A program made the position numbers and the translations under genes. The notes beneath the pieces are model-generated. The model was not told the origin of the DNA and did no database searches. It was given only the letters and a program-made list of their open reading frames with translations. Source: Isochrysis galbana (taxonomy: Eukaryota > Haptophyta > Isochrysidales > Isochrysidaceae). Taken from it: a DNA stretch of 64,000 bases. The stretch covers positions 3,139,289-3,203,288 of the forward strand of contig CM030938.1 in the NCBI GenBank assembly GCA_018136815.1. Reading direction: 5' to 3'. This document shows, in pieces, positions 32,762 to 41,268 of the stretch. Position 1 is the stretch's first letter; every line of letters starts with the position of its first letter.

Positions 32762-33862
32762 CGCTCTCAGACATCCCGAGCGCGCGGGCGAGCGAGGGGC
32801 CACGTTCCCGCCACTTACTATGAATTACGTTCCCGCCCTAAATTCTAAATTTTACTTTGTATTTGTACTCTGTAGTTTGTAGACCTATTACATGTTAATA
32901 GAACCTATTAGAAGCCTGTCGTCCCAGCCGGGCTCCCCTGCAGCAAGGAGGAGAGGAGGAGGGGAGAGAGGGGAGGGCACGTGACCCCCATGGATGAGCA
33001 CCAACTTGGTTGAACATGTGCGTCAGCACACCAAGGAGCAGCACACCCGGTTCCCACCGCTCGAAGCTCGCGCAGGCACACCACACACACACACCACGTG
33101 CCACGTGGCCGTGGGCCGTGGAGGGCAGATACGCCATATCGCCATATGGATATGGTCTCGTGGGAGCACGCTTGAAGTCCAGCTCGAGGAGCTGGCGTAC
33201 AGGTGGTGCGTCGCCCTTGTACTGGTAGCTGATAGGAGGCCGGCTTCTTCGTCGCTCGACTCGGCGTCACGTTGGTTGGCCACCGCGAGATTCGCGAAAT
33301 GGGCGAAGCGGAGGGCGGCGCACGCGGCGGCGGAGGGGAGGAGGCCCGCGCTCCATTGCCCCTATCGTTATAACGATAGTTGAAGGAAGGGCCCAAAGTG
33401 GAGGCGGACTATTTTACTAATATTATAATGCCATGGGTGGAGCTGCTGGGGACACACTGAAACTAATATTACTACTACAATGATAATTCTTGGACCCATT
33501 CTACGAGATGTGGGGAGCCACTCCGACAACTGTGGATCTTTTCCATCTTCAGCGAACTAGAGGAAACAATCCTGCTATGGCAGATCAATCACCAACATCT
33601 TCCACCCGTATTATCGCCAAACCTCCTCCCAGCACCCGGTCCAAGTCTCCCAATGATGTGCCTCCCGCATCTAAGCCGCCCCGTCGATGGGGTTGGCGTG
33701 TTTTTGAATTTTTGCGCACAACAAGACGTTGCTGGCGATGATGGGGCGGTGCCCATGCGCCAGCACCTTTTGCTCATGGGCATGTGGGCATGCTTCGGCC
33801 ACAGGAGCCACCGTCCCAGTCAAGGAGAGACCCTGTAGCGCCGCGAAAGGTACGTGCCATGC
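32762..33862. other. Flank between retroelement and 6-phosphogluconolactonase gene; no gene recognised
   Basis: The first 100 bases after the target-site repeat are AT-rich. On the minus strand, open frames at 33400-32900 are Ser/Pro/Arg-rich and contain an acidic dileucine (ESSDEEAGLL), but no family is recognised. An 18-bp perfect palindrome (CTATCGTTATAACGATAG) is at 33362-33379. A plus-strand frame at 33490-33741 is low-complexity Ser/Pro. Support for coding is weak. Confidence 0.35.
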
Positions 33863-35182
33863 TTAATCCTCCTGCTCATCCTCCTCCTCGTCGAATTCCG
33901 CAAACTCGTCGAACATAGCGATTCCTTCCTTGTCAGTGAACCAGAGGGTCTCTTCCATGGCTTCAACCATGCCAGCCGGGCAGTCATACCGTCCAAAGTT
34001 GCCCGAAAGCGCCTTGGCGACCATTGGCGCACGCCCGGACCCGGCCGCCGAAACGATGACAAACTTTGCGGAGTTCATGAAGTCAAGAGACACAGCAACA
34101 AAGTCACCGTCGGCGCGATCGTCATTTCCGGCGAGCACAACCTTGCCAGATCCCGTCGCTTTGATCTCGGCCGAGTCTGGAAACAAGCAACCGCAATGGC
34201 CATCTGGACCAGTACCGAGCAAGAGCATGTCCACCTGTATCACCATAGACCAGATAATGGTCATTCCGCCCTAGGCGAACGCGGAGCCTTCTACACCTTC
34301 CTCATCCCGGCAAGCTAAGAATTGGGTGTCACCACCCGCCAGACTCGGTGCTGTCCGCTGCAAACAATTCCGGGCTGCGCTCACCGATGGGATGGCTCCT
34401 GTGTTGTCGATTGACGGGTGCGACTTGAGCAAGGAAGTGTACGATTCTGCGACCGCTGCCGCCTCTCCTTCGCCAACGCCATGGACCTACGACCGAAGTA
34501 GAAGGAGTGAGGAGAAGTAGCAGCGCAGATCAGCACAGTAAGCAGATCGTTGGGGCAGACGGCAGATGCAGGCACTAAGAGGCCAGTCGATCCCCCGTCC
34601 TGAGGCCCTGCAGGTCCAAGCCAGGAGCACACACATGGTCATCAGGCACACCAAGCTTTTTGGTAACCTCGAGAGCACCACTCAGGCAAGGGTAGGACGG
34701 GATCTTCTCGTTGGCAAAGAAAACGTGCATCTTGCTGAAATCGAAGGCATCATCTGGAAGCTTGGCAAGTGCGGCAACCACAGATCCGCCCGGAATGCAA
34801 AGCGAGAAGCTGCCCTTCTCTGAGATCGTCGCACGAGCAGCTGCCGCCACCTCGTCGCAGATGTCGGCCGCCTATGGCACGCAGAGAACGCGTGGTCACG
34901 GCCGTGGCAGCCAGGCAGTACTAAGAGCCGAGATGCCACAGGTTTTATAGCGCACGGCGGCCGCAGGCGCTACGAGTAGGAGGTGGAGGAGGCGCTAGCA
35001 GCAGGGGCTCTCCCACTCACGTAGTCGCCATCGAACACTCGGACTGCCTTGACCTCCTTGGAGATGGCGAACTCCTCTACGGCGAGCATGTAGGTATGGG
35101 CACGCGGGGCCACTTGGGCCGTGTGACGGCTGGGCGACAGCAGCACGAGGCCGGCTGCGGCGCAGGCGAGCGTGGCGAGCAT
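33863..35182 (-). CDS. 6-phosphogluconolactonase, four exons, with N-terminal signal-like leader
   Basis: Minus-strand exons, 5' to 3': 35182-35021, 34871-34635, 34486-34385, 34234-33863. All are phase 0 with GT-AG introns, giving 290 residues. The enzyme hydrolyses 6-phosphoglucono-lactone in the oxidative pentose phosphate pathway. Family features: PGGSV (glycine-rich phosphate loop, usually SGGS) in exon 2, followed by FDFSKMHVFFANEK (usually DER); then a GEGEAAAVAESYTSLL helix in exon 3; and the signature LLLGTGPDGHCGCLFP at the start of exon 4, containing the catalytic His. The first 30 residues are hydrophobic (LATLACAAAGLVLL) followed by basic residues, suggesting a signal or bipartite plastid presequence, whereas the cytosolic enzyme lacks one. 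The C-terminus is an acidic tail (DEEEDEQED). SGGS to PGGS and DER to NEK are departures from the common motif, so activity is likely but not certain. Related amino-sugar isomerases share the fold, but the GPDGH signature and overall order favour the lactonase. Confidence 0.85.
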
Positions 35183-35591
35183 CGGTGATAGAGGGAGCGA
35201 TCGAGGGGCGCAGCGCACGCGAGGGCCGACGGCGAGAGGCGACGGGACGCAACGAAACTCCGACGCTCGAGCGGCGCTGCTGCGGCGCCGTATCTAGGCG
35301 TATAATATGACGTAGGAAAAAAAATCTGAGGATTCCGGGCTAACACCTACGACAGTCTAGGTTTCTCTACCTTACTACCAACATCGCCCTAATCTCCTCC
35401 CCCCAACTCTTCCCCTTCTCCTCTTCATTACCTTGTCTTCGGTTTCCAGGGTCCGGCTCAGGTACACTACCTCGGGCCCGGTTCAGAGTGCGGGGTTCGA
35501 GCAGGCCTCTTGATGGGGCGCTTCAAGTCCTTTGATAGTGTGGGCGTGCCTTGTGTCGCTAGTGTTTGGGCGTAACTGTGCGTTAGTGCTG
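35183..35591. other. Intergenic with dispersed-repeat copy 3
   Basis: Upstream region of the minus-strand lactonase gene. It contains a poly-A/T patch at 35317 and the repeat copy described separately. No coding sequence is seen. Confidence 0.4.
35340..35485 (+). repeat. Dispersed repeat, copy 3
   Basis: CT-rich module with CCTTGTCTTCGGTTTCC, then the near-palindromic core at 35455-35478 (GGCTCAGGT, loop, CTACCTCGGGCC). It matches the copies at about 12110 and 18540. Confidence 0.55.
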
Positions 35592-35636
35592 TTTTCCTTT
35601 CTACGCCGTGGAAAAACTATTGTTATAGTTTTAGCG

Positions 35637-36551
35637 ATGGAGCGCGCGCCGACCGCTCCCACCTCCCAGCCCCCCGCCGCCACGACGCCCCACCGGGGCC
35701 GCCCCAAGCCGCCGGAGCCGAAGCGCTCGCAAGCTGCCCCACTGACTGACAACGATGTGGACATGATCCTGCCGCCCTCGCCTCCCCACCAGCCACACAA
35801 GCAGGGAACAGGCAGAGTCCTGTTCCCTGCAGACCAACAGGGCCAGCCTCTGGCCCTCCCGCCTGCCTCGGCCGCCGCTCCACCACAACAAGGACTCCCC
35901 ATGGTGGGTGGCAGCCCTGCTGCCACCCCCATGGAGGCAACTCCTACCTTCAGTGCACCCCTCGGGGGCGGGCACTTCACTCAACAAACAATCATTGGAG
36001 CCTTTACGGCTTCCAATCCCCCAAACATCAACCCACGGAAGTCGTACGTTGAAGCGGCCGGCCCCAAAGGGAAGCAGCCACAAGAAGCACAGAAGGCCCC
36101 ACCTCTGCCCTCTCACCATCCACCGCCGCCCTCGCGCAAGCGAGCGGACCCACAGTCGGAACCGAAGCCAAACCAAACTCACAACACACACACACAATTC
36201 GCATCACCCCCCCATGACGATGAGGAGGAACCCGATGACACTCCTTACTTCATTCAGCTAGCCCAGCTAGCTGAGGACAAGAAGGAGATCAAAAGCGAGG
36301 ATGTAGCAACCTACATGAAATACCTTCTCTCAAAGCTTGAAGGTCTAGATGCCACCCCTGATGGGATGGATAAAGGACGCAAAGGTCCTTGGATCTTTTA
36401 TGTCGATGAAGACGCGCACGACCAATTCAAGGCCGCATACGGCGACAAGCTCCAAGCAGCTCTCTCGGGAGTCTCACACGAGTTTGCGGTAACCTATGGC
36501 GCTCTAGCCGACTCGGCCCCACGCAAGTTAGCGCCGTCCGGTCCTCTCTGA
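35637..36551 (+). CDS. Retroelement ORF1-like protein, probably degenerate
   Basis: Open frame of 304 residues from the ATG at 35637. Residues of about 1-190 are Pro/Gln/Ala-rich and basic (RGRPKPPEPKR, KPNQTHNTH), then an acidic patch (HDDEEEPDD). Residues of about 200-300 contain an ordered part ending in GPWIFYVDEDAHDQFKAAYG. Downstream, in shifted frames (36552-36790), a similar type of segment recurs (RPIWHFYVYTDTSKAREYH), separated by a stop and a frame change. The layout, basic disordered leader followed by a small nucleic-acid-binding-like module, resembles ORF1 proteins of non-LTR retrotransposons, but no reverse transcriptase follows. It could instead be a host gene fragment. I regard it as the decayed 5' part of a mobile element. 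Confidence 0.45.
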   Translation: MERAPTAPTSQPPAATTPHRGRPKPPEPKRSQAAPLTDNDVDMILPPSPPHQPHKQGTGRVLFPADQQGQPLALPPASAAAPPQQGLPMVGGSPAATPMEATPTFSAPLGGGHFTQQTIIGAFTASNPPNINPRKSYVEAAGPKGKQPQEAQKAPPLPSHHPPPPSRKRADPQSEPKPNQTHNTHTQFASPPHDDEEEPDDTPYFIQLAQLAEDKKEIKSEDVATYMKYLLSKLEGLDATPDGMDKGRKGPWIFYVDEDAHDQFKAAYGDKLQAALSGVSHEFAVTYGALADSAPRKLAPSGPL

Positions 36552-36790
36552 AGGAGGTGGCAACCTACATCGTATTTCGCATTTTCGACCCCGTAAAAGC
36601 CTACAAGACGAAAACTCGACATCTCGCTAGCGCATTGATTGGAGCGTGAAGGGTTCCATGTATTACGGGGCAACCAGCAACGCGCCAAAACCACTGTAGA
36701 AGGGATCACGAAAGTTGAATCGGGCAAACGCCCGATTTGGCATTTCTACGTCTATACCGACACCTCCAAGGCTAGGGAATACCATTAACT
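36552..36790 (+). pseudogene. Frameshifted continuation of the ORF1-like protein
   Basis: In-frame stops interrupt what reads, over two frames, as KEVATYIVFRIFDPVKAY and then GFHVLRGNQQRAKTTVEGI...KRPIWHFYVYT. The repeated W-x-FYV pattern matches the end of the preceding open frame and suggests a second related module lost to frameshifts. Confidence 0.45.
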
Positions 36791-36977
36791 GGTAGGTTTT
36801 TTGGGAACCTGTTAGTGCTCTCCGGTGAACTTGTTTTGTTAACTGGCAGGGGTTAGAGGGTGGTAGATAACAACCTTGTTAACTATTGACGTGTCTAAAA
36901 ATAGCCGTATTATGGTATGCATATCCCCAGCCGGGCGCCCCCCCCCCCTCCCCCCGGCGCAAGCACAGGTGCAAGAG

Positions 36978-37204
36978 AAGGATGAGTTCGAAGAGTACCT
37001 CACGGAGCCCGACCGAGGCCCGAGGAGACGGACCTTGAATGGGATCTTCTCGTGTGGTGGAGGGCGAAAGAGACGAAGTGGCCAGCCCTCACCAAAATGG
37101 TCAAGCAATACTTCTCTGCGCCTGCCTCGTCAGCCGGGGTCGAGCGTGTCTTTTCGGCAGCCGGCAAGATGCATAGCGATCTTCAGAAGTCGGGGAATTT
37201 TTAA
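36978..37204 (+). pseudogene. hAT-family transposase remnant (C-terminal dimerisation region)
   Basis: From 37025 to 37204 the frame starting GAG ACG GAC encodes WDLLVWWRAKE...WPALTKMVKQYFSAPASSAGVERVFSAAGK and then stops. This W...P.L..M....FS.PASSA..ERVFSAAG pattern is the hallmark of the hAT dimerisation domain. The preceding DEFEEYLTEPD segment (36978-37010) is the usual upstream neighbour but lies in another frame, so there is at least one frameshift. The rest of the transposase is absent. The LTR element at 37240 is inserted 36 bases downstream. Confidence 0.85.
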
Positions 37205-37239
37205 GAAGATTTTTTTTTCCTTTCTACGCCGTGTGTCTC

Positions 37240-38616
37240 TGTTGTATTCCTGCCCATCTGAAGGTTGTAGGCATGAATATTCGTGTAAGGTACGCGCTCA
37301 CAATTACAATTGAACAGTTCCCCGTGTTGCCACTGACGCACAAGACACACAGATTCGGATTCCCCATGGTCTCAAGTCCAGGTTTGCAGATTTTGGTCTC
37401 GAAATTTGCGATTCGAATTTTGTTTTTGCTGTTACTATAATTGTTTGCTCGTTTAAGGTAATAAACCGGCATGACTTCGACTTCTCATTCTGCAGTCGCT
37501 CTGCGAGACTCTCTCTCTCTCTCTCTCCGTCCGCCTCTCCTCGGCCGACGGCAGGAAGATTCGTCCAAAACATTCTCCGGTCCCAAGATATCTCGTGGGG
37601 GGTCTCTCCGCGCTCCGCGAGGGAAAGGACGCGATCTCGCTCCGAGATCGGCCTCGCGCCCTCCCACGCTGCCCCGCCGTGCCCTCGGTCCCTCGCCCCC
37701 CCCCCGCGGCAGGTTCTTTCCCTCGGCGTGCCATCCGTCGCCTTCGGCCGTTATATCATTCCCCCCCAGCGCGAGGTTCTTCTCCTCCGCGCGCGGTTCG
37801 TTTCCTCCGGCCGTCGTTGTTCCCCCCCTCGCTTCGATTCCTCTCGCGGTTCCTTCGATGATTGCCTCCATCTCGTCCGTTCTTCTTCGCGATCCTCGCG
37901 GAGGGGGCACCGACGTTTAATGTTAGTTTCGTCGCGGTTTCGATGAAAGAAAGGAAGAACGAATGGCACGCGCCTCGCGCCTCGCGTCTTGTTTCGTCGC
38001 CCCTTGCTCGTCGCTTGTCTAGAAGGTCTCTCCGCACATCGCCTTCTCCCCCCGCGCGAGTTTGGATCTCTCCTCGACCCTCCGCGTTGGCTTCAGCGGA
38101 CGAGTTCCACTTTAACGATAGTTCGAACCCTTCGGTGGCGTAGTTATGCGCTCTCTTTCCGTATATCTTCGCGCATGACGAGCGATCGCGACTTCAGCCT
38201 TCGCCGCGCGGGGAGGGGTTTGTTTATCGTATGATTCCGGAGTGTTTACGTTAGTTTTCTGAGCCCAAGGACTTTGGTTTTTGGTTTCTTGTGAGTGATT
38301 TTTGTAGCAACTTCGTCGAGTCCCACCGTGTTCCCAAGCGAGTCCCCCCGAGTTCCCGAGTCTATACCCCGAGTCAACGAGTCAATACAAGCCAAGCACG
38401 CGCCTGAGCCACCCCCAGTCGCCTGCCACCACCTCCCACAAGCCTCCTTCCACACTTCCACGCCCTCCGTGCGTCGTGCGTCGTGCGTCGATCACCATGC
38501 CCGTAGTCACCCCCGAGGAAAGCTCCATGAGCTCCCCGCAAGAACCGCACTCCGCGCTAGCTGCCGGCGCGCCCTCGCAGGCCATCACCAAGAGTGAGAT
38601 GAGCCTTGCTCTGACA
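37240..38616 (+). repeat. Long terminal repeat (5' LTR)
   Basis: 1377 bp, TGTTG...TGACA, preceded by GTCTC. It differs from 62430-63805 mainly by one base in a C homopolymer. It contains a CT run (37510-37527) and many GAGTC motifs in the last 320 bases. Its last 120 bases are the first 40 codons of Gag (ATG at 38497). Confidence 0.96.
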
Positions 38617-41268
38617 AGCACAAAATCTTCGCTCGCGCCTTCGGCTCCGGTCGTCACGTCGAGTTCTTTCCTTGAAAAATCTTCATTGTCCCCGCGTCAT
38701 GAGCCCGTCTCTTCTTCTTCTCTTCCCGAACCGTTTGGGTCGAAGTCTCCTGGGGAAGAGAGCCTCTTGGGACCCCTCCCTTCCTCAAAAGAGAGCCCTT
38801 CCGAGCCAGTTCCCCCCTGCTCTCGCCTCTCCGCGCCGACGGTCGAAGTTCCGCCGCCTCCGCGGGCCTCTACTCACACCCCGTCAACTGGAGCTGGAAT
38901 GGGTCCTCTAACCTCGTCTGTTGCTCCACCGGCGGCCTTTCCTCTCCTTTCTTTTGCTGATCCTTTGCCAAGTGTTCATTCCTCTCTCAATCCCTCTGTG
39001 GTTGGTGCTGAAGATGATGTGGATTCCGTCCGGTCCCTCCCTCCTTTCGAGCCCCCACCATATGAAGAGTTTGTCCCACCCCCGTCGTCGACGTACTCGT
39101 ACCCCAAGCGTAACTTCGTTCCACCTCCGACCGCCACCGTCGGCGCCGCCCAAATCATGGACCAACAAGTCCAGATCGAGGCTCTCCGCGGCGCTGTCGA
39201 CCGCCTCGAGTCCTCTACCCTCCAAGCCGCCCAGCGCCACGAAGAATTTCAGCGAGAGGTGGGGTCTACCTTCAAAGCGATACTCAACATTCTACAGGGC
39301 CACGCGGGCACTACGACTTCGTCTCGAGTCGAAACTTCGCCACCGCTTGTGGAAGAAGGAGACAACTCCATTGGTGCTCCCCCTGCCTCGGTCAAGCTCC
39401 CTTCTCAATCTTTGCCCGCCGCGCCGTTCTCCGTTCCGCCGAATCCGATTTCCGATCCCGAACCCAATACGCCTGTTCCTGTCTCGCCCGCCAAGATCGT
39501 TTCTGATCCCCAACCTCCACCCACCGTCGCGGGCCTCCGCTCGCTTCCAAATCCGGCGGCTCGGCGCCATCCCGTCGATCCAAGCCTCGCCGGTGATGTT
39601 TCTGAGCGAGAGGTCATCCTAGCCTCGTGGGACCAACTGTTTGAGGATGCCGCCTACGAGGTAGCCTCTCTCTACAGGAGGTCCGACGATTTCGAGCTCA
39701 TCCACGCCATTCTCAACGGCGGCCTCTCTCGGGCCGGCAATGTTTGGCACTACCGCGTGTTTTTCGAGAAGGAGCACGTGACCAAGTGGGCTCGGAGCCG
39801 CTTCTTCCTCGACCGCACCCTCCATCACCAAGTCCGAATGGGCAAAGAGCTTTCCGAGATCAAGTTCCCCAAGGGCCTGGCCTCGGACAACGTCCAGACA
39901 GCGGCCACCTCCTGGAACGATTTTCGTCTGTCCTTCATCAAGCCGCTCGAGCGCGCCCTCTCGCTCGGCTGCGACCACCGCGAAATCTTTACATCCTTAC
40001 TAGCGGCCGCCAACTTGTGCACCACCGGCAACCAAAGGATTTACGCCTTCCTCCTCGATCTCGCCGAAGACCCGGTCCTCTCTCTCAACCCCGCGCTGGC
40101 CTGCGACGTGCTTCTCCGCAAGTGCGACGCCACTTTCGCGGCCAACGTGCCCGGCTTCGCCAAAGACTCCGCCTCCATGGAGTGGGACCGGCTCGTAGCT
40201 CGTGAGGCCGGCTCCGATCTCTTAGAGTTATCCAAGAATTTGGTGCGGGCGTACGTCCGCAAGATGGGTGACGCGAAGGTGGATGCCACGACAGTCTGGG
40301 ACCACCCGAACATGTCGCACGATATCAATCAACGATTCGAGTCCATCATTCGGAACGACAAGGTCGACGCGGCTCGCGGCGTGGATAACGCGACCAAGTT
40401 CGGCGAGTATCTTGCAAAGACTCGCTTCCGCGTCGAGAACCACGAGCTTCCTCGTTCGGCCCTTTCGTGCGTCAACCTCTGCCAACGCTACTTGAGCCCG
40501 TACGAACAGTCCCGTGCTGGCCAACAACAAACGTCGGTCACGGTCGCCGCCGTGACGCCGCCGGCGACTACTTCCAAGTCCACCAAGACCGCCAAGGTTG
40601 CTAAGGCTGCCTCTAACCCCGCGGACACTACGGCTTCGATGGTCGCCGCCGTCCAAGCGGCGGTGACCGAGGCATTAAAATCGCAAAACAACAACTCGAA
40701 CCGCAAGGCGACTGGCGCTGACAATCGTCGGGCTCCGCCTCCGCCTACGAATTACTCCGCATCGTCTCCGTTACCGGACGCACTTCTTGACCGTCCTCTC
40801 GGCAAAATCACGTCTTCTCGTCGCCAATGTGATCCCCCTCCGAACGGCCTTGGGCTTCCGGCCGATTCGGGCCTCTCGGAATGGGATCCAGGTAGCTGGT
40901 CTCGAGCTCGAGCCCGCTTCTGGCAAATTTCTCGTTACGCTGGTCACCCGGCCCTTCGCGCTGCGCTCACGCGCTGCCGTCCCTCCGATGCCACCATGAC
41001 GGCGCCGCGTCTCGACGACCTAGACCGCGACGTCAAGGAGTGGACCGACGCCAACGGCTGCGCGTACTGCGCCTTTCGTCCACGGGCCCCATCTGGTACG
41101 CCCGAGGCAGACCTGTGGAAGTATGGCACGGGCGACGGAGCTCATAACCCCGTCGTTTGCCAACCGTACATTCGTTTTCTCTGCGAAGGCGGCAGTGGCG
41201 AGTGTGGTAACGACCCAGAAGTCCACCGCCGCCTCCGCACGATGGTCGTTCTCCGTCCGGCCCAGTAG
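38497..41268 (+). CDS. gag: Gag polyprotein, intact copy
   Basis: 923 residues from the ATG at 38497, which lies 120 bases inside the LTR, to a TAG at 41266-41268. Order: Ser/Pro-rich leader (about 1-215); a helical coiled-coil stretch (about 220-270, MDQQVQIEALRGAVDRLE); another Pro-rich linker (to about 365); a folded helical region of about 300 residues (from WDQLFEDAAYEVASLYRR on), which by position is the capsid-like part; a Thr/Ala/Lys linker; and a C-terminal Cys/His region (CAYC ... HNPVVC ... CEGGSGEC). The last could bind zinc but lacks the compact CX2CX4HX4C spacing of normal nucleocapsid knuckles. The frame continues after the TAG into Pol, so part of the product may be Gag-Pol. 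It is long for a Ty3-type Gag. Confidence 0.85.
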   Translation: MPVVTPEESSMSSPQEPHSALAAGAPSQAITKSEMSLALTSTKSSLAPSAPVVTSSSFLEKSSLSPRHEPVSSSSLPEPFGSKSPGEESLLGPLPSSKESPSEPVPPCSRLSAPTVEVPPPPRASTHTPSTGAGMGPLTSSVAPPAAFPLLSFADPLPSVHSSLNPSVVGAEDDVDSVRSLPPFEPPPYEEFVPPPSSTYSYPKRNFVPPPTATVGAAQIMDQQVQIEALRGAVDRLESSTLQAAQRHEEFQREVGSTFKAILNILQGHAGTTTSSRVETSPPLVEEGDNSIGAPPASVKLPSQSLPAAPFSVPPNPISDPEPNTPVPVSPAKIVSDPQPPPTVAGLRSLPNPAARRHPVDPSLAGDVSEREVILASWDQLFEDAAYEVASLYRRSDDFELIHAILNGGLSRAGNVWHYRVFFEKEHVTKWARSRFFLDRTLHHQVRMGKELSEIKFPKGLASDNVQTAATSWNDFRLSFIKPLERALSLGCDHREIFTSLLAAANLCTTGNQRIYAFLLDLAEDPVLSLNPALACDVLLRKCDATFAANVPGFAKDSASMEWDRLVAREAGSDLLELSKNLVRAYVRKMGDAKVDATTVWDHPNMSHDINQRFESIIRNDKVDAARGVDNATKFGEYLAKTRFRVENHELPRSALSCVNLCQRYLSPYEQSRAGQQQTSVTVAAVTPPATTSKSTKTAKVAKAASNPADTTASMVAAVQAAVTEALKSQNNNSNRKATGADNRRAPPPPTNYSASSPLPDALLDRPLGKITSSRRQCDPPPNGLGLPADSGLSEWDPGSWSRARARFWQISRYAGHPALRAALTRCRPSDATMTAPRLDDLDRDVKEWTDANGCAYCAFRPRAPSGTPEADLWKYGTGDGAHNPVVCQPYIRFLCEGGSGECGNDPEVHRRLRTMVVLRPAQ

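Larger units (their letters stand above)
35592..37233 (+). repeat. 19-bp direct repeat bracketing the ORF1-like/hAT segment
   Basis: TTTTCCTTTCTACGCCGTG occurs at 35592-35610 and again at 37215-37233. The segment between holds the ORF1-like gene and the hAT remnant. The second copy ends six bases before the LTR insertion at 37240. A direct repeat of this length could be the target duplication of an inserted non-LTR retroelement, or a remnant of a duplicated gene part. Confidence 0.8.

Noticed and set aside
32908-33396. Minus-strand 162-codon frame upstream of the lactonase gene
   Set aside because: Low-complexity Pro/Arg/Ser translation, several overlapping frames, no recognised domain.
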